The notes beneath the pieces are model-generated. The model was not told the DNA's origin, did not search any database, and worked only from the letters and a program-made list of their open reading frames with translations. Positions 39,052 to 50,465 of a stretch of 64,000 bases of DNA are shown here, piece after piece (positions within the stretch are counted from its first letter, which is position 1; each line of letters starts with the position of its first letter). The stretch comes from Streptomyces sp. NA04227 (GTDB taxonomy: Bacteria > Actinomycetota > Actinomycetes > Streptomycetales > Streptomycetaceae). The stretch is from NCBI RefSeq assembly GCF_013364195.1, contig NZ_CP054918.1:2779001-2843000 (forward strand), given 5' to 3'. A program made the position numbers and the translations under genes.

Positions 39052-39427
39052 CGGTGCGCACCTCCGGTCGCTTCGGCCCCGGTGCCCCGGGGGACCGGGT
39101 CCCGACGGAACTTCCGGGGATCCCGCAGGGTCCTCACCACGTAAACACCAACCGGGGGATCGAACAGTCCCGTTGACATGTCATACATGCGCAAAGTCGT
39201 CAAAATCCACGGCGGGGCATACGTATATACGGAGGAGCTACGCCACGGACGGCACGAGCGGCACCAGCGGCACCGGCGACCCATCCGCCTCGGGGGTCAC
39301 ACACCGCGGCGGATGCGCGCGGGCGCGCACACAGCGGATACGCGGGAGCACACGCCGAAGGGGCGCTCGCACCACGGATGGCGAGCGCCCCTTCGGGCCG
39401 TACTGGGCTGTGCTGGCGGCCGTTGCC
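39052..39427. other. Intergenic region between cfa and ndh
   Basis: Carries the promoter region of cfa (leftward) and the ndh terminator at 39357-39394. A TTGACA box occurs on the plus strand at 39173, but I see no rightward gene behind it. Confidence 0.5.
39357..39394 (-). terminator. Terminator of ndh
   Basis: A perfect 14-bp stem, GAAGGGGCGCTCGC and its complement, around a 10-base loop, 34 bases past the ndh stop. Confidence 0.85.
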
Positions 39428-40813
39428 TCAGGAGGCCTTGGCCTTCTCCGCCTCGGGCTTGGCGACCGCCGGGGCCGGGGCGGGCTTGGCGGCCTCGTAG
39501 AACTCCTCGCGGGGCGACTCGATGGCGCCGAGCGAGACGACCTCGCGCTTGAGGAACATGCCGAGGGTCCAGTCGGCGAAGACGCGTATCTTGCGGTTGA
39601 AGGTCGGCATCGCCAGGCCGTGGTAGCCACGGTGGAAGTACCAGGCCAGACGGCCCTTGACCTTGATCTTCATCTTGCCGACGACGACCATCGCGACACC
39701 CTTGTGCAGGCCCAGGCCCGCCACCGCGCCCTTGTTGGCGTGGCTGTACTCCTTCTGCGGGAAGCCCCGCATGCCGGAGATGACGTTGTCCGCGAGGACC
39801 TTGGACTGGCGCAGCGCGTGCTGGGCGTTCGGCGGGCACCAGGCGTTCTCGTTGCCCGCGCGGCGGCCGACCATGTCCGGGACCTGAGCGTTGTCGCCCG
39901 CGGCCCAGATGTAGTCGGTGCCCTGCACCTGGAGCGTGGCCTGGGTGTCGACGTGGCCGCGCGGACCGAGCGGCAGGCCGAAGCGGGCCAGCGCCGGGTT
40001 GGGCTTGACGCCCGCGGTCCACACGATGGTGTTGGAGTCGACCTCGAGACCGTTGTTGAGCACCACATGGCCGTCCACGCAGGAGTCCATGCCGGTCTTG
40101 AGGTAGATCTCGACGCCGCGGCCCTCGAGGTGCTCCTTGCCGTACTGGCCGAGCTTGGGACCGACCTCGGGAAGGATCTTGTCCGCGACGTCGACGAGGA
40201 TGAACCGCATGTCCTCGCGCTTGACGTTGCTGTAGTACTTGGCCGCGTCACGGGCCAGGTCCTCGACCTCACCGACGGTCTCGGCGCCCGCGAAGCCGCC
40301 GCCCACGAAGACGAAGGTCAACGCCTTGCGGCGGACGTCCTCGTCGGTGGTCGAGTCGGCCTTGTCGAGCTGCTCGAGCACGTGGTTGCGCAGGCCGATG
40401 GCCTCCTCGATGCCCTTCATGCCGATGCCCTGCTCGGCGAGGCCGGGGATCGGGAAGGTACGGGAGACGGCGCCGAGCGCGATCACCAGGTAGTCAAAGG
40501 GCAGTTCGTAAGCCTCACCGACCAGCGGGGCGACCGTGGCGACCTTGCGGTCCTGGTCGATGGTGGTGACCCGGCCGGTCAGAACCTCCGCCTTGGGCAG
40601 CACGCGCCGCAGCGGGACGACGACGTGCCGCGGCGAGATGTTGCCGGCAGCCGTTTCGGGAAGGAAGGGCTGATACGTCATGTACGAACGCGGGTCGACG
40701 ACCGTGACGGTCGCCTCGCCGTAGCGCATCTTCTTGAGGATGCGGCGAGCCGCGTACAGGCCTACGTACCCGCCGCCTACTACGAGGATCCTGGGACGCT
40801 CCGTGGTGCTCAT
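39428..40813 (-). CDS. ndh: Type II NADH dehydrogenase
   Basis: 461 residues from ATG 40813. FAD binding is at ILVVGGGYVGLYAA (about 10-23) and NADH binding at TFVFVGGGFAGAETVGEVED. The FAD-contacting TDYIWAAGDNAQVPD is present, and the C-terminus has the amphipathic region that holds NDH-2 to the membrane. It passes electrons from NADH to menaquinone without pumping protons. A Rex-type operator lies about 310 bases upstream. Confidence 0.9.
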   Translation of the reverse strand: MSTTERPRILVVGGGYVGLYAARRILKKMRYGEATVTVVDPRSYMTYQPFLPETAAGNISPRHVVVPLRRVLPKAEVLTGRVTTIDQDRKVATVAPLVGEAYELPFDYLVIALGAVSRTFPIPGLAEQGIGMKGIEEAIGLRNHVLEQLDKADSTTDEDVRRKALTFVFVGGGFAGAETVGEVEDLARDAAKYYSNVKREDMRFILVDVADKILPEVGPKLGQYGKEHLEGRGVEIYLKTGMDSCVDGHVVLNNGLEVDSNTIVWTAGVKPNPALARFGLPLGPRGHVDTQATLQVQGTDYIWAAGDNAQVPDMVGRRAGNENAWCPPNAQHALRQSKVLADNVISGMRGFPQKEYSHANKGAVAGLGLHKGVAMVVVGKMKIKVKGRLAWYFHRGYHGLAMPTFNRKIRVFADWTLGMFLKREVVSLGAIESPREEFYEAAKPAPAPAVAKPEAEKAKAS

Positions 40814-41121
40814 GCCATCGAGTATCCACCCGCCCCGAGGGGGTCGCTCGTGCGCCCCTTCACAAGCATGGGTATGCCCTCTGCTATAGTGCGCGACTCC
40901 GTTGCCGCTGATCATGGTCCGGCGGACCGGCCGCGGACCGCCTCGCACCGGCCTCGACCCCGTGTGAGCTGCGCCTCTGATTCCCAGGCGGGCTGAAAAC
41001 ACTGCCTCGCTTCACACGGTTGCAATGCACCGCTTCCCTGGCGGAGTTCGCGTAAATCGCCTTCCGGCACCCCTCCGGGGGCCCTCCAGGGCGCTGCGCG
41101 GGACCGAATGAGGCCGAATCC

Positions 41122-41140
41122 TTGTGAAGAACTTCACGAA
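41122..41140. promoter_or_regulatory. Rex operator (ROP-like)
   Basis: TTGTGAAGAACTTCACGAA matches the Rex palindrome TTGTGAAN4TTCACAA with one arm slightly degenerate. Rex is the actinobacterial NADH/NAD+ sensor and ndh is a known Rex target in S. coelicolor. It should repress ndh when NADH is low. Confidence 0.75.
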
Positions 41141-41341
41141 CTTTTCCCGCGGGGTGAGCGCCGAGGGTCTCCCGGCCTCCCTGGTACGCGCTCAGACGAT
41201 ACCCGAACCGCTCAGCGGAAGCATTACCCACAAGTAACAAAGCCCTGTGAGCAGGCCCTTCACCGGTGGTGAGGTGCCGTCGCGAGAACGGACCCAATGA
41301 CCCCGGGAAGAACCCGTGAGGGCGAGCCATAGGGCGTACCC

Positions 41342-41364
41342 GTGTACACGAAGACGCGTACACT
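41342..41364 (+). promoter_or_regulatory. TA promoter and operator, leaderless start
   Basis: The palindrome GTGTACAC is repeated in part by CGTACACT. TACACT (41359-41364) is a -10 only seven bases from the ATG at 41371, so the mRNA should be leaderless. The palindrome overlapping the promoter fits antitoxin autoregulation. Confidence 0.6.
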
Positions 41365-41370
41365 CGTTTC

Positions 41371-41643
41371 ATGGCAGATAACAACGTGACCGTACGGGAG
41401 GCCCGCGCACACCTCGCGGACCACATCAATCGGGCAGAGGAGGGTGTTCCGACAGTCATCACCCGCAATGGCGCTCCCGTGGCTGCCGTAGTGCCGATCG
41501 CGGACTACGAAGCGCTTGAAGAGGCGGCCGACGTGATGCTGGCCCGCGAGGCGGAAGCGGTCCTGGCCGAGGGCGGCCCCACCGTGACGATGGCAGAGCT
41601 GCTGGCAGACCTGTTCACCGAGCACGGCGACTCCGTCGCGTGA
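41371..41643 (+). CDS. Phd/YefM family antitoxin
   Basis: 90 residues from ATG 41371. VREARAHLADHINRAEEGVP then VITRNGAPVAAVVPIADYEA is the Phd/YefM DNA-binding domain; the C-terminal 35 residues are the toxin-neutralising tail. Its stop overlaps the toxin start in GTGA. Confidence 0.9.
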   Translation: MADNNVTVREARAHLADHINRAEEGVPTVITRNGAPVAAVVPIADYEALEEAADVMLAREAEAVLAEGGPTVTMAELLADLFTEHGDSVA

Positions 41644-41909
41644 AGTACGCGTTCCGGTTCACCACTGCGGCACAACGACAGCTTCGAACCATCAGCCGCC
41701 CCGAGGCCATGCGCATCCTGGCCGCGCTGACCGCACTCGGCGACGATCCCTACCGTGAAGACGCCGACATCAAGAAACTCACCGGCCCGTCGGGGCTCTA
41801 CCGACTCCGGGTCGGCAACTACCGGGTCGCTTACCAGATCAACGACGGCGAACTCCTCATCCTCGTCGTCAAAGTGGGCAACCGACGAGACATCTACCGC
41901 AATCTGTGA
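41640..41909 (+). CDS. RelE/ParE family toxin
   Basis: 89 residues from GTG 41640. It follows the RelE fold: FTTAAQRQLRTISRPEAMRI, a DIKKLTGPSGLYRLRVGNYR strand pair and VAYQIND, LILVVKVGNRRDIYR. The conserved arginines and final tyrosine fit a ribosome-dependent mRNA interferase. Paired with the antitoxin upstream. Confidence 0.9.
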   Translation: MKYAFRFTTAAQRQLRTISRPEAMRILAALTALGDDPYREDADIKKLTGPSGLYRLRVGNYRVAYQINDGELLILVVKVGNRRDIYRNL

Positions 41910-41962
41910 AGTCCTGCCGCCCTGACGGCACCTCACCCGCGCAGGGCCGGGCCCCCGGCCTC

Positions 41963-42973
41963 TCACTCAGGGTCGGGCACCAGGCTCCAGGCGATCCCGT
42001 CCAGAATGTCGTGCTCGCTCACCACGACCTCCCGCGCGCCGGTGCGCTCCATGATCGTTCGCAGGACGAGGGCGCCCGCACCGATGACGTCGACCCGGCC
42101 GGGGTGCATGACCGGGATCGCGGCGCGTTCGGCGTGGGTGGAGGTGAGCATCCGCTCGGTGACGGCGTCGACCTGGGCGCGGCTGATGCGGGAGTGGTGG
42201 ATGGCGGCGGAGTCGTACGCGCTCAGGCCGAGCGAGATCGCGGCGACCGTGGTGACCGAACCGGCCAGGCCCACCAGGGTGCGCGCCTCGTGCAGCGGAA
42301 CGGTGCGCTCCACCTCGTCGAGCGCCGCCTCGATGTCCGCCTTTATGGCGGCGATCCGCGCGGGCCCCGGCGGATCGGCGACCTTGCCGTCGTGGACGAG
42401 ATGGCGCTCGGTCATCCGTACGCAGCCGACGTCCACGGAACGGGCCGCGCGTACGTGCTGCTCGCCGACGACGAACTCGGTGGAACCGCCGCCGATGTCC
42501 ACGACGAGGAAAGGCAGTTCGAGGCCCTCCCGTCGCCCACCCCCGCCCTTCTGCCGAGAGCGCTCCGCGCTCGCGCCTTCCCTTTCACGGCCCGCCAGCT
42601 CCCTGGTCGCCCCCGTGAAGGAGAACTCCGCCTCCTGGTCGCCGCTGATGACCTCCGGTTCGACGCCCAGGATGTCCAGGACGCCCCGTACGAAGTCGGC
42701 GCGGTTCTCGGCGTCGCGGGAGGCGGAGGTGGCGACGAAGCGGAGGCGCTCGGCGCCGTGTTCCTTGATGAGTGCCGCGTACTCGTGGCAGGCGGCGAAG
42801 GTGCGCTCCAGGGCCTCGGGGGCGAGGCGGCCGGTGCGGTCGACGCCCTGGCCGAGGCGGACGATCTGCATCCGCCGGTCCAGGTCGGTGAGTTCACCGG
42901 TCGCCGGGTCGGCGTCGGCGACGAGCAGACGGATGGAATTGGTACCGCAGTCGACGGCCGCTACCCGGGTCAC
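41963..42973 (-). CDS. Ppx/GppA exopolyphosphatase
   Basis: 336 residues from GTG 42973, overlapping the DUF501 stop in GTGA. The ASKHA phosphatase motifs are visible: VAAVDCGTNSIRLLVAD at the N-terminus, FVATSASRDAENRADF, and LVVDIGGGSTEFVVG. It hydrolyses polyphosphate or pppGpp. A charged insertion around residues 133-152 (REREGASAERSRQKGG) is unusual. Confidence 0.9.
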   Translation of the reverse strand: MTRVAAVDCGTNSIRLLVADADPATGELTDLDRRMQIVRLGQGVDRTGRLAPEALERTFAACHEYAALIKEHGAERLRFVATSASRDAENRADFVRGVLDILGVEPEVISGDQEAEFSFTGATRELAGREREGASAERSRQKGGGGRREGLELPFLVVDIGGGSTEFVVGEQHVRAARSVDVGCVRMTERHLVHDGKVADPPGPARIAAIKADIEAALDEVERTVPLHEARTLVGLAGSVTTVAAISLGLSAYDSAAIHHSRISRAQVDAVTERMLTSTHAERAAIPVMHPGRVDVIGAGALVLRTIMERTGAREVVVSEHDILDGIAWSLVPDPE

Positions 42974-43692
42974 TGGGACTCCTCGTTCACTTCGCCGGAC
43001 GGGGCCGGGTCGACGGTGGCGCCCGGCGAACCGGCGCCGGAAGCGGAACCAGTACCGGAACCGGAACCGGTCCGACTGTGGCCGACGCAGGGGCCCTTGC
43101 GCCACCACGCGGGCAGCATCTCGATCGCCTCGTCGCCGAGCGGGTTGACGCCGGGGCCCGCGGCGAGCGCGTGGGCGACGAGTACATGCAGGCACTTCAC
43201 GCGGTCGGGCATCCCGCCCGCCGAGGGGAAGCCGGTGAGCTCCTCGATCTCGTCGCGGCGGCGCAGGTAGTCCTCGTGGGCGGCCCGGTAGTGCGCGGCG
43301 AGTTCGGGGTCGGTGGCCAGACGGGCGGTCATCTCCTTCATGACGCCCTCGGCCTCCAGGGTGCCGATGGCCGAGGAGGCCCGCGGACAGGTCAGGTAGT
43401 ACAGCGTCGGGAACGGCGTACCGTCCGGCAGCCGCGGCGCCGTCTCCACCACATCGGGTTCACCGCAGGGGCACCGGTGCACGATCGCGCGCAGCCCGCG
43501 CGGGGGCCGTCCGAGCTGCTGCTTGAAGGCCTCGACGTCCGCCTCGGTCGGCTCGGTGCGCGCGGTCGGCGGCAGGTCGGAGCGGGTGACGACGGCGAGT
43601 TCGCCGTGCGGGGAGGCGGGGCGGCCGGGCGTGGTGCCCGCGCTCGCGGGCCCCTCCTCGGGGTTGCCGGGCGCCGGGGCGGAGGTGTTCAT
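42970..43692 (-). CDS. DUF501 family protein
   Basis: 240 residues from ATG 43692. The DUF501 core runs from about 45 to 210: FKQQLGRPPRGLRAIVHRCP, then FPTLYYLTCPRASSAIGTLE and GGMPDRVKCLHVLVAHALA. The family is conserved in actinobacteria next to divIC and ppx, with no known function. The C-terminus is a low-complexity GSGSGTGSASGAG tail. Confidence 0.85.
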   Translation of the reverse strand: MNTSAPAPGNPEEGPASAGTTPGRPASPHGELAVVTRSDLPPTARTEPTEADVEAFKQQLGRPPRGLRAIVHRCPCGEPDVVETAPRLPDGTPFPTLYYLTCPRASSAIGTLEAEGVMKEMTARLATDPELAAHYRAAHEDYLRRRDEIEELTGFPSAGGMPDRVKCLHVLVAHALAAGPGVNPLGDEAIEMLPAWWRKGPCVGHSRTGSGSGTGSASGAGSPGATVDPAPSGEVNEESQ

Positions 43693-43858
43693 GCCTGAAC
43701 TGTGTCTTTCCGTCGTGGTCTTGGGGCACCGGGGCGGTGTCCGCTCGGTCCGCTGAAGCGGCCGGGCCGGTACGGTCCCCAGCGCCGGGGGCGGGGCGGG
43801 GCGGGGACGGCGGGACGTCGGGGTCGGGGAGCGCGTCGGGAACGGCGCTCAACGGCGC

Positions 43859-44356
43859 TCAGCCGACCGGACGGTCCGCCCGGTCGACGCCGTCCCAGAC
43901 GTTCGAGTACCAGGGACGGTCGGTGCCGCCCTCGGAACGCGGGCGCTCACCGCTCGCCTCCGGGCCGACGACCGTGTACCCGGTCTCGCCGGGGCGTACG
44001 TAGTGCAGCCGCTCGCGGATCTGCTGCTCCGCGTACTTGTCGTCCTGCCAGCGCGCCTTGGCGTCCCGCAGCTTCTCCACCTCTTCGCGCTGCTCGGCCT
44101 TCTCGCGCCGCAGATCGTCGATCTCGGCCTGCTGCGAGACGTACTGGCGCATCGGATACGCCAGCGCCACCACCAGCGAGCAGAGCACGAGGGCGAGCAG
44201 AGCGGCGCGGCCGGTGAGCCGGGAGCGGCGGGCCTGGCGGCGGGTCTGGGAGCGGTAGACGCGTTCGGCGGTCTGTTCGCCGATCAGCCTGAGCCGGGTG
44301 GCGGTGGAGAATCTGTCGGCATCCCGCGGTCCTCCGGGGGCCTGACGGCCTGCCAT
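43859..44356 (-). CDS. divIC: Septum formation initiator, DivIC/FtsB family
   Basis: 165 residues from ATG 44356. A basic cytoplasmic N-terminus, one membrane helix (ALLALVLCSLVVALAYPMRQ, about 50-70), then a coiled coil (EIDDLRREKAEQREEVEKLR) and a C-terminal globular tip with QQIRERLHYVRPGE. DivIC works with FtsL in sporulation septation in Streptomyces. Confidence 0.9.
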   Translation of the reverse strand: MAGRQAPGGPRDADRFSTATRLRLIGEQTAERVYRSQTRRQARRSRLTGRAALLALVLCSLVVALAYPMRQYVSQQAEIDDLRREKAEQREEVEKLRDAKARWQDDKYAEQQIRERLHYVRPGETGYTVVGPEASGERPRSEGGTDRPWYSNVWDGVDRADRPVG

Positions 44357-44385
44357 GTGACGCCTCCCCACTGCTCCCATGCACG

Positions 44386-44434
44386 TACCTGTGTCCCCGC
44401 ACACGGTACGGGACCGGGCGCGAGGACACAGGTA
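44386..44434 (-). terminator. Long hairpin after eno
   Basis: TACCTGTGTCC pairs with GGACACAGGTA across a 27-base loop between the eno stop and divIC, a possible terminator for eno. Confidence 0.4.
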
Positions 44435-44462
44435 ACCGGGCGCGGGCCGAACGGCCCCGGGC

Positions 44463-47188
<2,726 letters not shown>

Positions 47189-48316
47189 CTAGCCTTTGCG
47201 TGCGTCCGATTCGGACCCAAGAGACAGCGTCTGACCGGGGAGAATGAGGTCCGGATCGCCGCCGACCGTCTGCCGGTTCAGCGCGTACAACTCCGGCCAG
47301 CCGCCCTCGATGTCATGTGCACCCGCGATGGCCCAGAGATTGTCCCCGGCCCGGACGGTGTACGAACCCTCCGCACCCGCAGGCGCATCACCCGGGCGCG
47401 AGTGACGGCCGGAGCCCCTGCCGGGGTGCTCATCAGGGGTGTCGTCGGGAGCCGGGTCGCCGCGGTGACGGCCGGTGGGGTCTTCGGAGGGGGGGTCGGA
47501 CGGAGTGTCCGAGGGGGTGCCGGACGGGCTGTCCGGCGGGGTGCCCGAAGGGGCGTCCGAAGGGGCGTCCGAAGGGGCGTCCGAAGGGGCGTCCGAAGGG
47601 GCGGGCTTCGGGTTTGAAGTCTCGCCGGTTTCGGGGGAGTTGTTGCCTCCGGGGGTGGTATCGCCCGAGTTATCGGGGTTTGTGGGCTTCGGGGTGGTGG
47701 GGGGTGTGGGGCTGGTGGGGTCGTCGGACGGGTCCGTGGAGTCGGACGGGTCGGACGGGTCCGTGGAGTCGGACGGGGCGGGGCTCTCGGTGGGAGTGCC
47801 GGGGTCGTCCGTGGGGGTCGCGGGGTCGTCCGTGGGGCCGTCTGTGGGCTCCGGGCTTTCGGTGGGGTCGGGTGCCGGGGTGCGGGGCGGTTCGGACTCG
47901 TCGCGGTCCGGGACGCCCGGGTCGACGGACGGGTCCGGGCCGTCGTCGGTCAGCTCCGCGACCGCCGCACAGGCCGCCCACTCGTCGGCGCCGAGGTCGT
48001 CGAGTATCTGCTCGGCGACGGCTATCTGCTGGGAGCGGCTTGCCAGATCGGGACGCTCGGCGTAGTCGAGCCCGCCGTACTTCTGCCAGTCCCCCAGGGT
48101 CAACTGCAGGCCGCCGTAATAGCCGTTGCCCGCGTTCGCGCTCCACGCACCGCCGCTCTCGCAGTCGGCGAGCCGGTCCCAGGTGGCACCGTCCGCGGCG
48201 TGCGCGACGGTACCGGCCAGCAGCGGCAGAGCCAGTGCCGTGCCGGTCACTCCTGCTGTGACGACGAACGCCGGAGCCTGACGGGGTCGACGGTGACGAC
48301 CGTTCCCGGAGAGCAT
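47189..48316 (-). CDS. Second Rpf-like protein with LysM and long linker
   Basis: 375 residues from ATG 48316, AAAGGG upstream. Signal peptide (1-41), Rpf domain about 42-120 (WDRLADCESGGAWSANAG, catalytic E53, then [19 protein letters not shown]), a roughly 190-residue Pro/Asp/Ser/Thr linker with PSDA repeats, and a LysM domain near 318-365 (YTVRAGDNLWAIAGAHD). The linker is far longer than in the rpfA-like protein. I recall it as SCO3098 (rpfC)-like. Confidence 0.85.
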   Translation of the reverse strand: MLSGNGRHRRPRQAPAFVVTAGVTGTALALPLLAGTVAHAADGATWDRLADCESGGAWSANAGNGYYGGLQLTLGDWQKYGGLDYAERPDLASRSQQIAVAEQILDDLGADEWAACAAVAELTDDGPDPSVDPGVPDRDESEPPRTPAPDPTESPEPTDGPTDDPATPTDDPGTPTESPAPSDSTDPSDPSDSTDPSDDPTSPTPPTTPKPTNPDNSGDTTPGGNNSPETGETSNPKPAPSDAPSDAPSDAPSDAPSGTPPDSPSGTPSDTPSDPPSEDPTGRHRGDPAPDDTPDEHPGRGSGRHSRPGDAPAGAEGSYTVRAGDNLWAIAGAHDIEGGWPELYALNRQTVGGDPDLILPGQTLSLGSESDARKG

Positions 48317-49079
48317 GCGGAGCCCTTTCGCGTGACAGCTGTGACGACTGCGGCAGCTGTGGCGCCCGCCGCCGAGTTGCCCGTGAACGTAGCCGGGTCG
48401 AACGCATGTCACAAGTCGATGCAGCGGGGATCACGCGAAGATCACAGTCGTGACGAGGCGTCAGTTTCCCGCCGTTCTCATGGGAGTTCCCGGGTGGACG
48501 CCAAGGTTGCGGTCGGTCGTGAATCGACTTTGGGGTGGGTGGGGATTTGGGGTGGTGCGGGTGTTTGGTTCGGGGCGGGGGGGGCGTTCGGTTCGGGGGG
48601 GGTGGGGTGCGTTCGGTTCGGGGGTGGGGAGCATTCGATCCGGGAGCGGAGCGCGTTCGGTTCCGGAGCGGGGCGCGTTCGGTTCGGACGGCGCGGCAGG
48701 CTGCGGTTCGGGGCGCGGTCTCAGCCTGGTGCAGGGAGTTGGGGCGCGGGGTGCGGTTCGGGGCTTGCTCGGCTGCGGTTCGGGGGCTTGCCCAGGGTGC
48801 GGTTCGGGCTCGTGCCGCCTGCGGTTCGGGCTCGCGCCGCCTGCGGTTCGAGGCTCGGTCAGGGTGCGGTTCGAGCTCGCGCCGCCTGCGGTTCGAGCTC
48901 AGGCGGGCTGCGGTTCAAGGTCGAGTGGGCTGCAGCTTCCGCCGCTTCGCCTCGCCATTTGCCTCGCCATTTGCCTCGCCTTCCTTGGGGGCCCTCCCCT
49001 CCCCCACCCCCCTCCCTCCCCCACCCCCTCCGCGCCCTCCCACCCCACCCCACACAAGCCCGCGAACCGGAACCGCCCC
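48317..49079. repeat. Non-coding degenerate tandem repeats upstream of rpf and P450
   Basis: About 385 bases (48540-48925) are built of degenerate units. A first group repeats GCGTTCGGTTCGG; a second repeats GCCTGCGGTTCGRGCTCG with CTGCGGTTCGG cores. They are followed by a pyrimidine-only tract (48980-49050). The open plus-strand frame through it has repeats of the DNA unit, not of a protein, and I reject it. The start-side 48317-48450 holds the second rpf promoter. Confidence 0.7.
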
Positions 49080-50465
49080 TCAGCACCCTCCATTCGGCAG
49101 CGAACCGGACCTTACGGTCGGCTCGAAGGTGACCGGCAGCGTCCGCAGTCCCCGCATGATGAGTCCGCCCCGCCAGCGCAACTCCTCGGGATCCGCGTCG
49201 AGTTGGAGATCGGGTATCCGGCTCAGCAGGGTGCCGAGCGCGATCTGGCCCTCCAGGCGGGCGAGCGGTGCGCCGAGGCAGTAGTGGATACCGTGGCCGT
49301 AGCCGAGGTGCTGGTTGTCGCTGCGGGCGAGGTCGAGGGTGTCCGGTTCCGTGAACCGCTGCGGGTCGCGGTCCGCGGCTGCGAGGACGACGAGTACCGG
49401 ATCACCGGTGGCGATGGACTGCCCGCCCAGCTCCAGCGGCTCGGTGGCGAACCGCCAGGTGGCCATCTCCACCGGGCCGTCGTAGCGCAGCAGTTCCTCC
49501 ACCGCCGAGGCGACGAGTGCCGAGTCCCCGGCCGTCACCGCATCCTGGAAGCGGAGACGGTCGGCGGGGCGCCGCAGCAGCGTGTACGTACCGTTCCCGA
49601 TGAGGTTGACGGTGGTCTCGAAGCCCGCGAAGAGCAGGATGAAGGCCATCGCGACGACCTCGTTCTCGGTGAGTTGCTCACCGTGGTCCGAGGCACGGAT
49701 GAGACCGGAGATCAGATCGTCCTCGCCCTCGTGCCCGAGCCCCGCGCGTTTGCGGTGGATCAGCTCGGCGAGATAGCCCCGCATCATCTTCACCGACCGG
49801 GCGACCCCGCCCCGCGACCCTCCGGAGTTCTTCCCGCCCCCGCCGCCACCGCTGCGGCTGCCACCCCCACCCGCCGGGTTCCCGTGCCGGATCATCATCC
49901 CGGCCCAGTCACGGAAGTCGTCCTGGTCCTCGCGGGGGACGCCGAGCAGGTCGCAGATGGCGTAGATGGGCAGCGGGAAGGCGAACTCGTGGATGAGGTC
50001 CGCCTCGCCGCGCTCCGCGAATCCGTCGATGAGCCGGTCGGTCAACTCCTGGACGCGCGGGGCGAATTCGGCGACCCGGCGTGGGGTGAACGCCTTCGAG
50101 ACGAGTCGGCGCAGACGGGTGTGGTCGGGCGGGTCGATGTTGAGCAGGTGCGTCATCAGCTCGGCCTTGCGCTCACCCGGGATGCCCGTTTTCCCCTTGG
50201 CGTGCGCCGGTTCGTCGTGATGCGCCGGGTTCTTGCTCAGCCGGGGGTCGGCCAGCGCCAGGCGGGCCTCCGCGTACCGCGTCACCAGCCACGCCTCCAC
50301 CCCGCTGGGCAGCCGGGTGCGGTGCACCGGGGCGTGCTCGCGCAGCCAGGCGTACGCCGGGTAGGGGTCGGCGGCGAACTCCCAGGTGAACAGTTCGGGG
50401 GCGCCCTCCGTCCCCGAGCCGCCGGACACGTTCGCCCCGGACAGGTTCGCCCCGGACATGGTCAT
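49080..50465 (-). CDS. Cytochrome P450
   Basis: 461 residues from ATG 50465, overlapping the mazG stop in ATGA. I-helix AGFETT (280-285), ExxR at E324-R327, and the heme loop GYGHGIHYCLGAP with ligand C396 are all present. Substrate unknown; in S. coelicolor the neighbour of mazG is also a P450 as I recall. A 23-residue Gly/Ser insertion (about 198-220, GGSRSGGGGGGKNSGGSRGG) lies in a loop before KMMRGYL. Confidence 0.9.
   Translation of the reverse strand: MTMSGANLSGANVSGGSGTEGAPELFTWEFAADPYPAYAWLREHAPVHRTRLPSGVEAWLVTRYAEARLALADPRLSKNPAHHDEPAHAKGKTGIPGERKAELMTHLLNIDPPDHTRLRRLVSKAFTPRRVAEFAPRVQELTDRLIDGFAERGEADLIHEFAFPLPIYAICDLLGVPREDQDDFRDWAGMMIRHGNPAGGGGSRSGGGGGGKNSGGSRGGVARSVKMMRGYLAELIHRKRAGLGHEGEDDLISGLIRASDHGEQLTENEVVAMAFILLFAGFETTVNLIGNGTYTLLRRPADRLRFQDAVTAGDSALVASAVEELLRYDGPVEMATWRFATEPLELGGQSIATGDPVLVVLAAADRDPQRFTEPDTLDLARSDNQHLGYGHGIHYCLGAPLARLEGQIALGTLLSRIPDLQLDADPEELRWRGGLIMRGLRTLPVTFEPTVRSGSLPNGGC

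Larger units (their letters stand above)
40814..41370. other. Long regulatory region upstream of ndh and the TA pair
   Basis: 557 bases without a gene. It holds the Rex-type site at 41122-41140, possible ndh promoters, a TTCACA...CTATAGT box pair on the plus strand (40858-40890) with no obvious product, and the TA promoter near 41359. An unannotated leader RNA is possible. Confidence 0.5.

Noticed and set aside
39178..39552. Plus-strand frame starting near TTGACA
   Set aside because: Extends antisense into ndh with simple-sequence residues and is not a plausible protein.
39173..40996. 607-residue plus-strand frame
   Set aside because: It is the antisense of ndh with reversed codon bias.
48540..48925. 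CRISPR array or small RNA gene
   Set aside because: Units are degenerate, with no fixed repeat or spacer and no leader.
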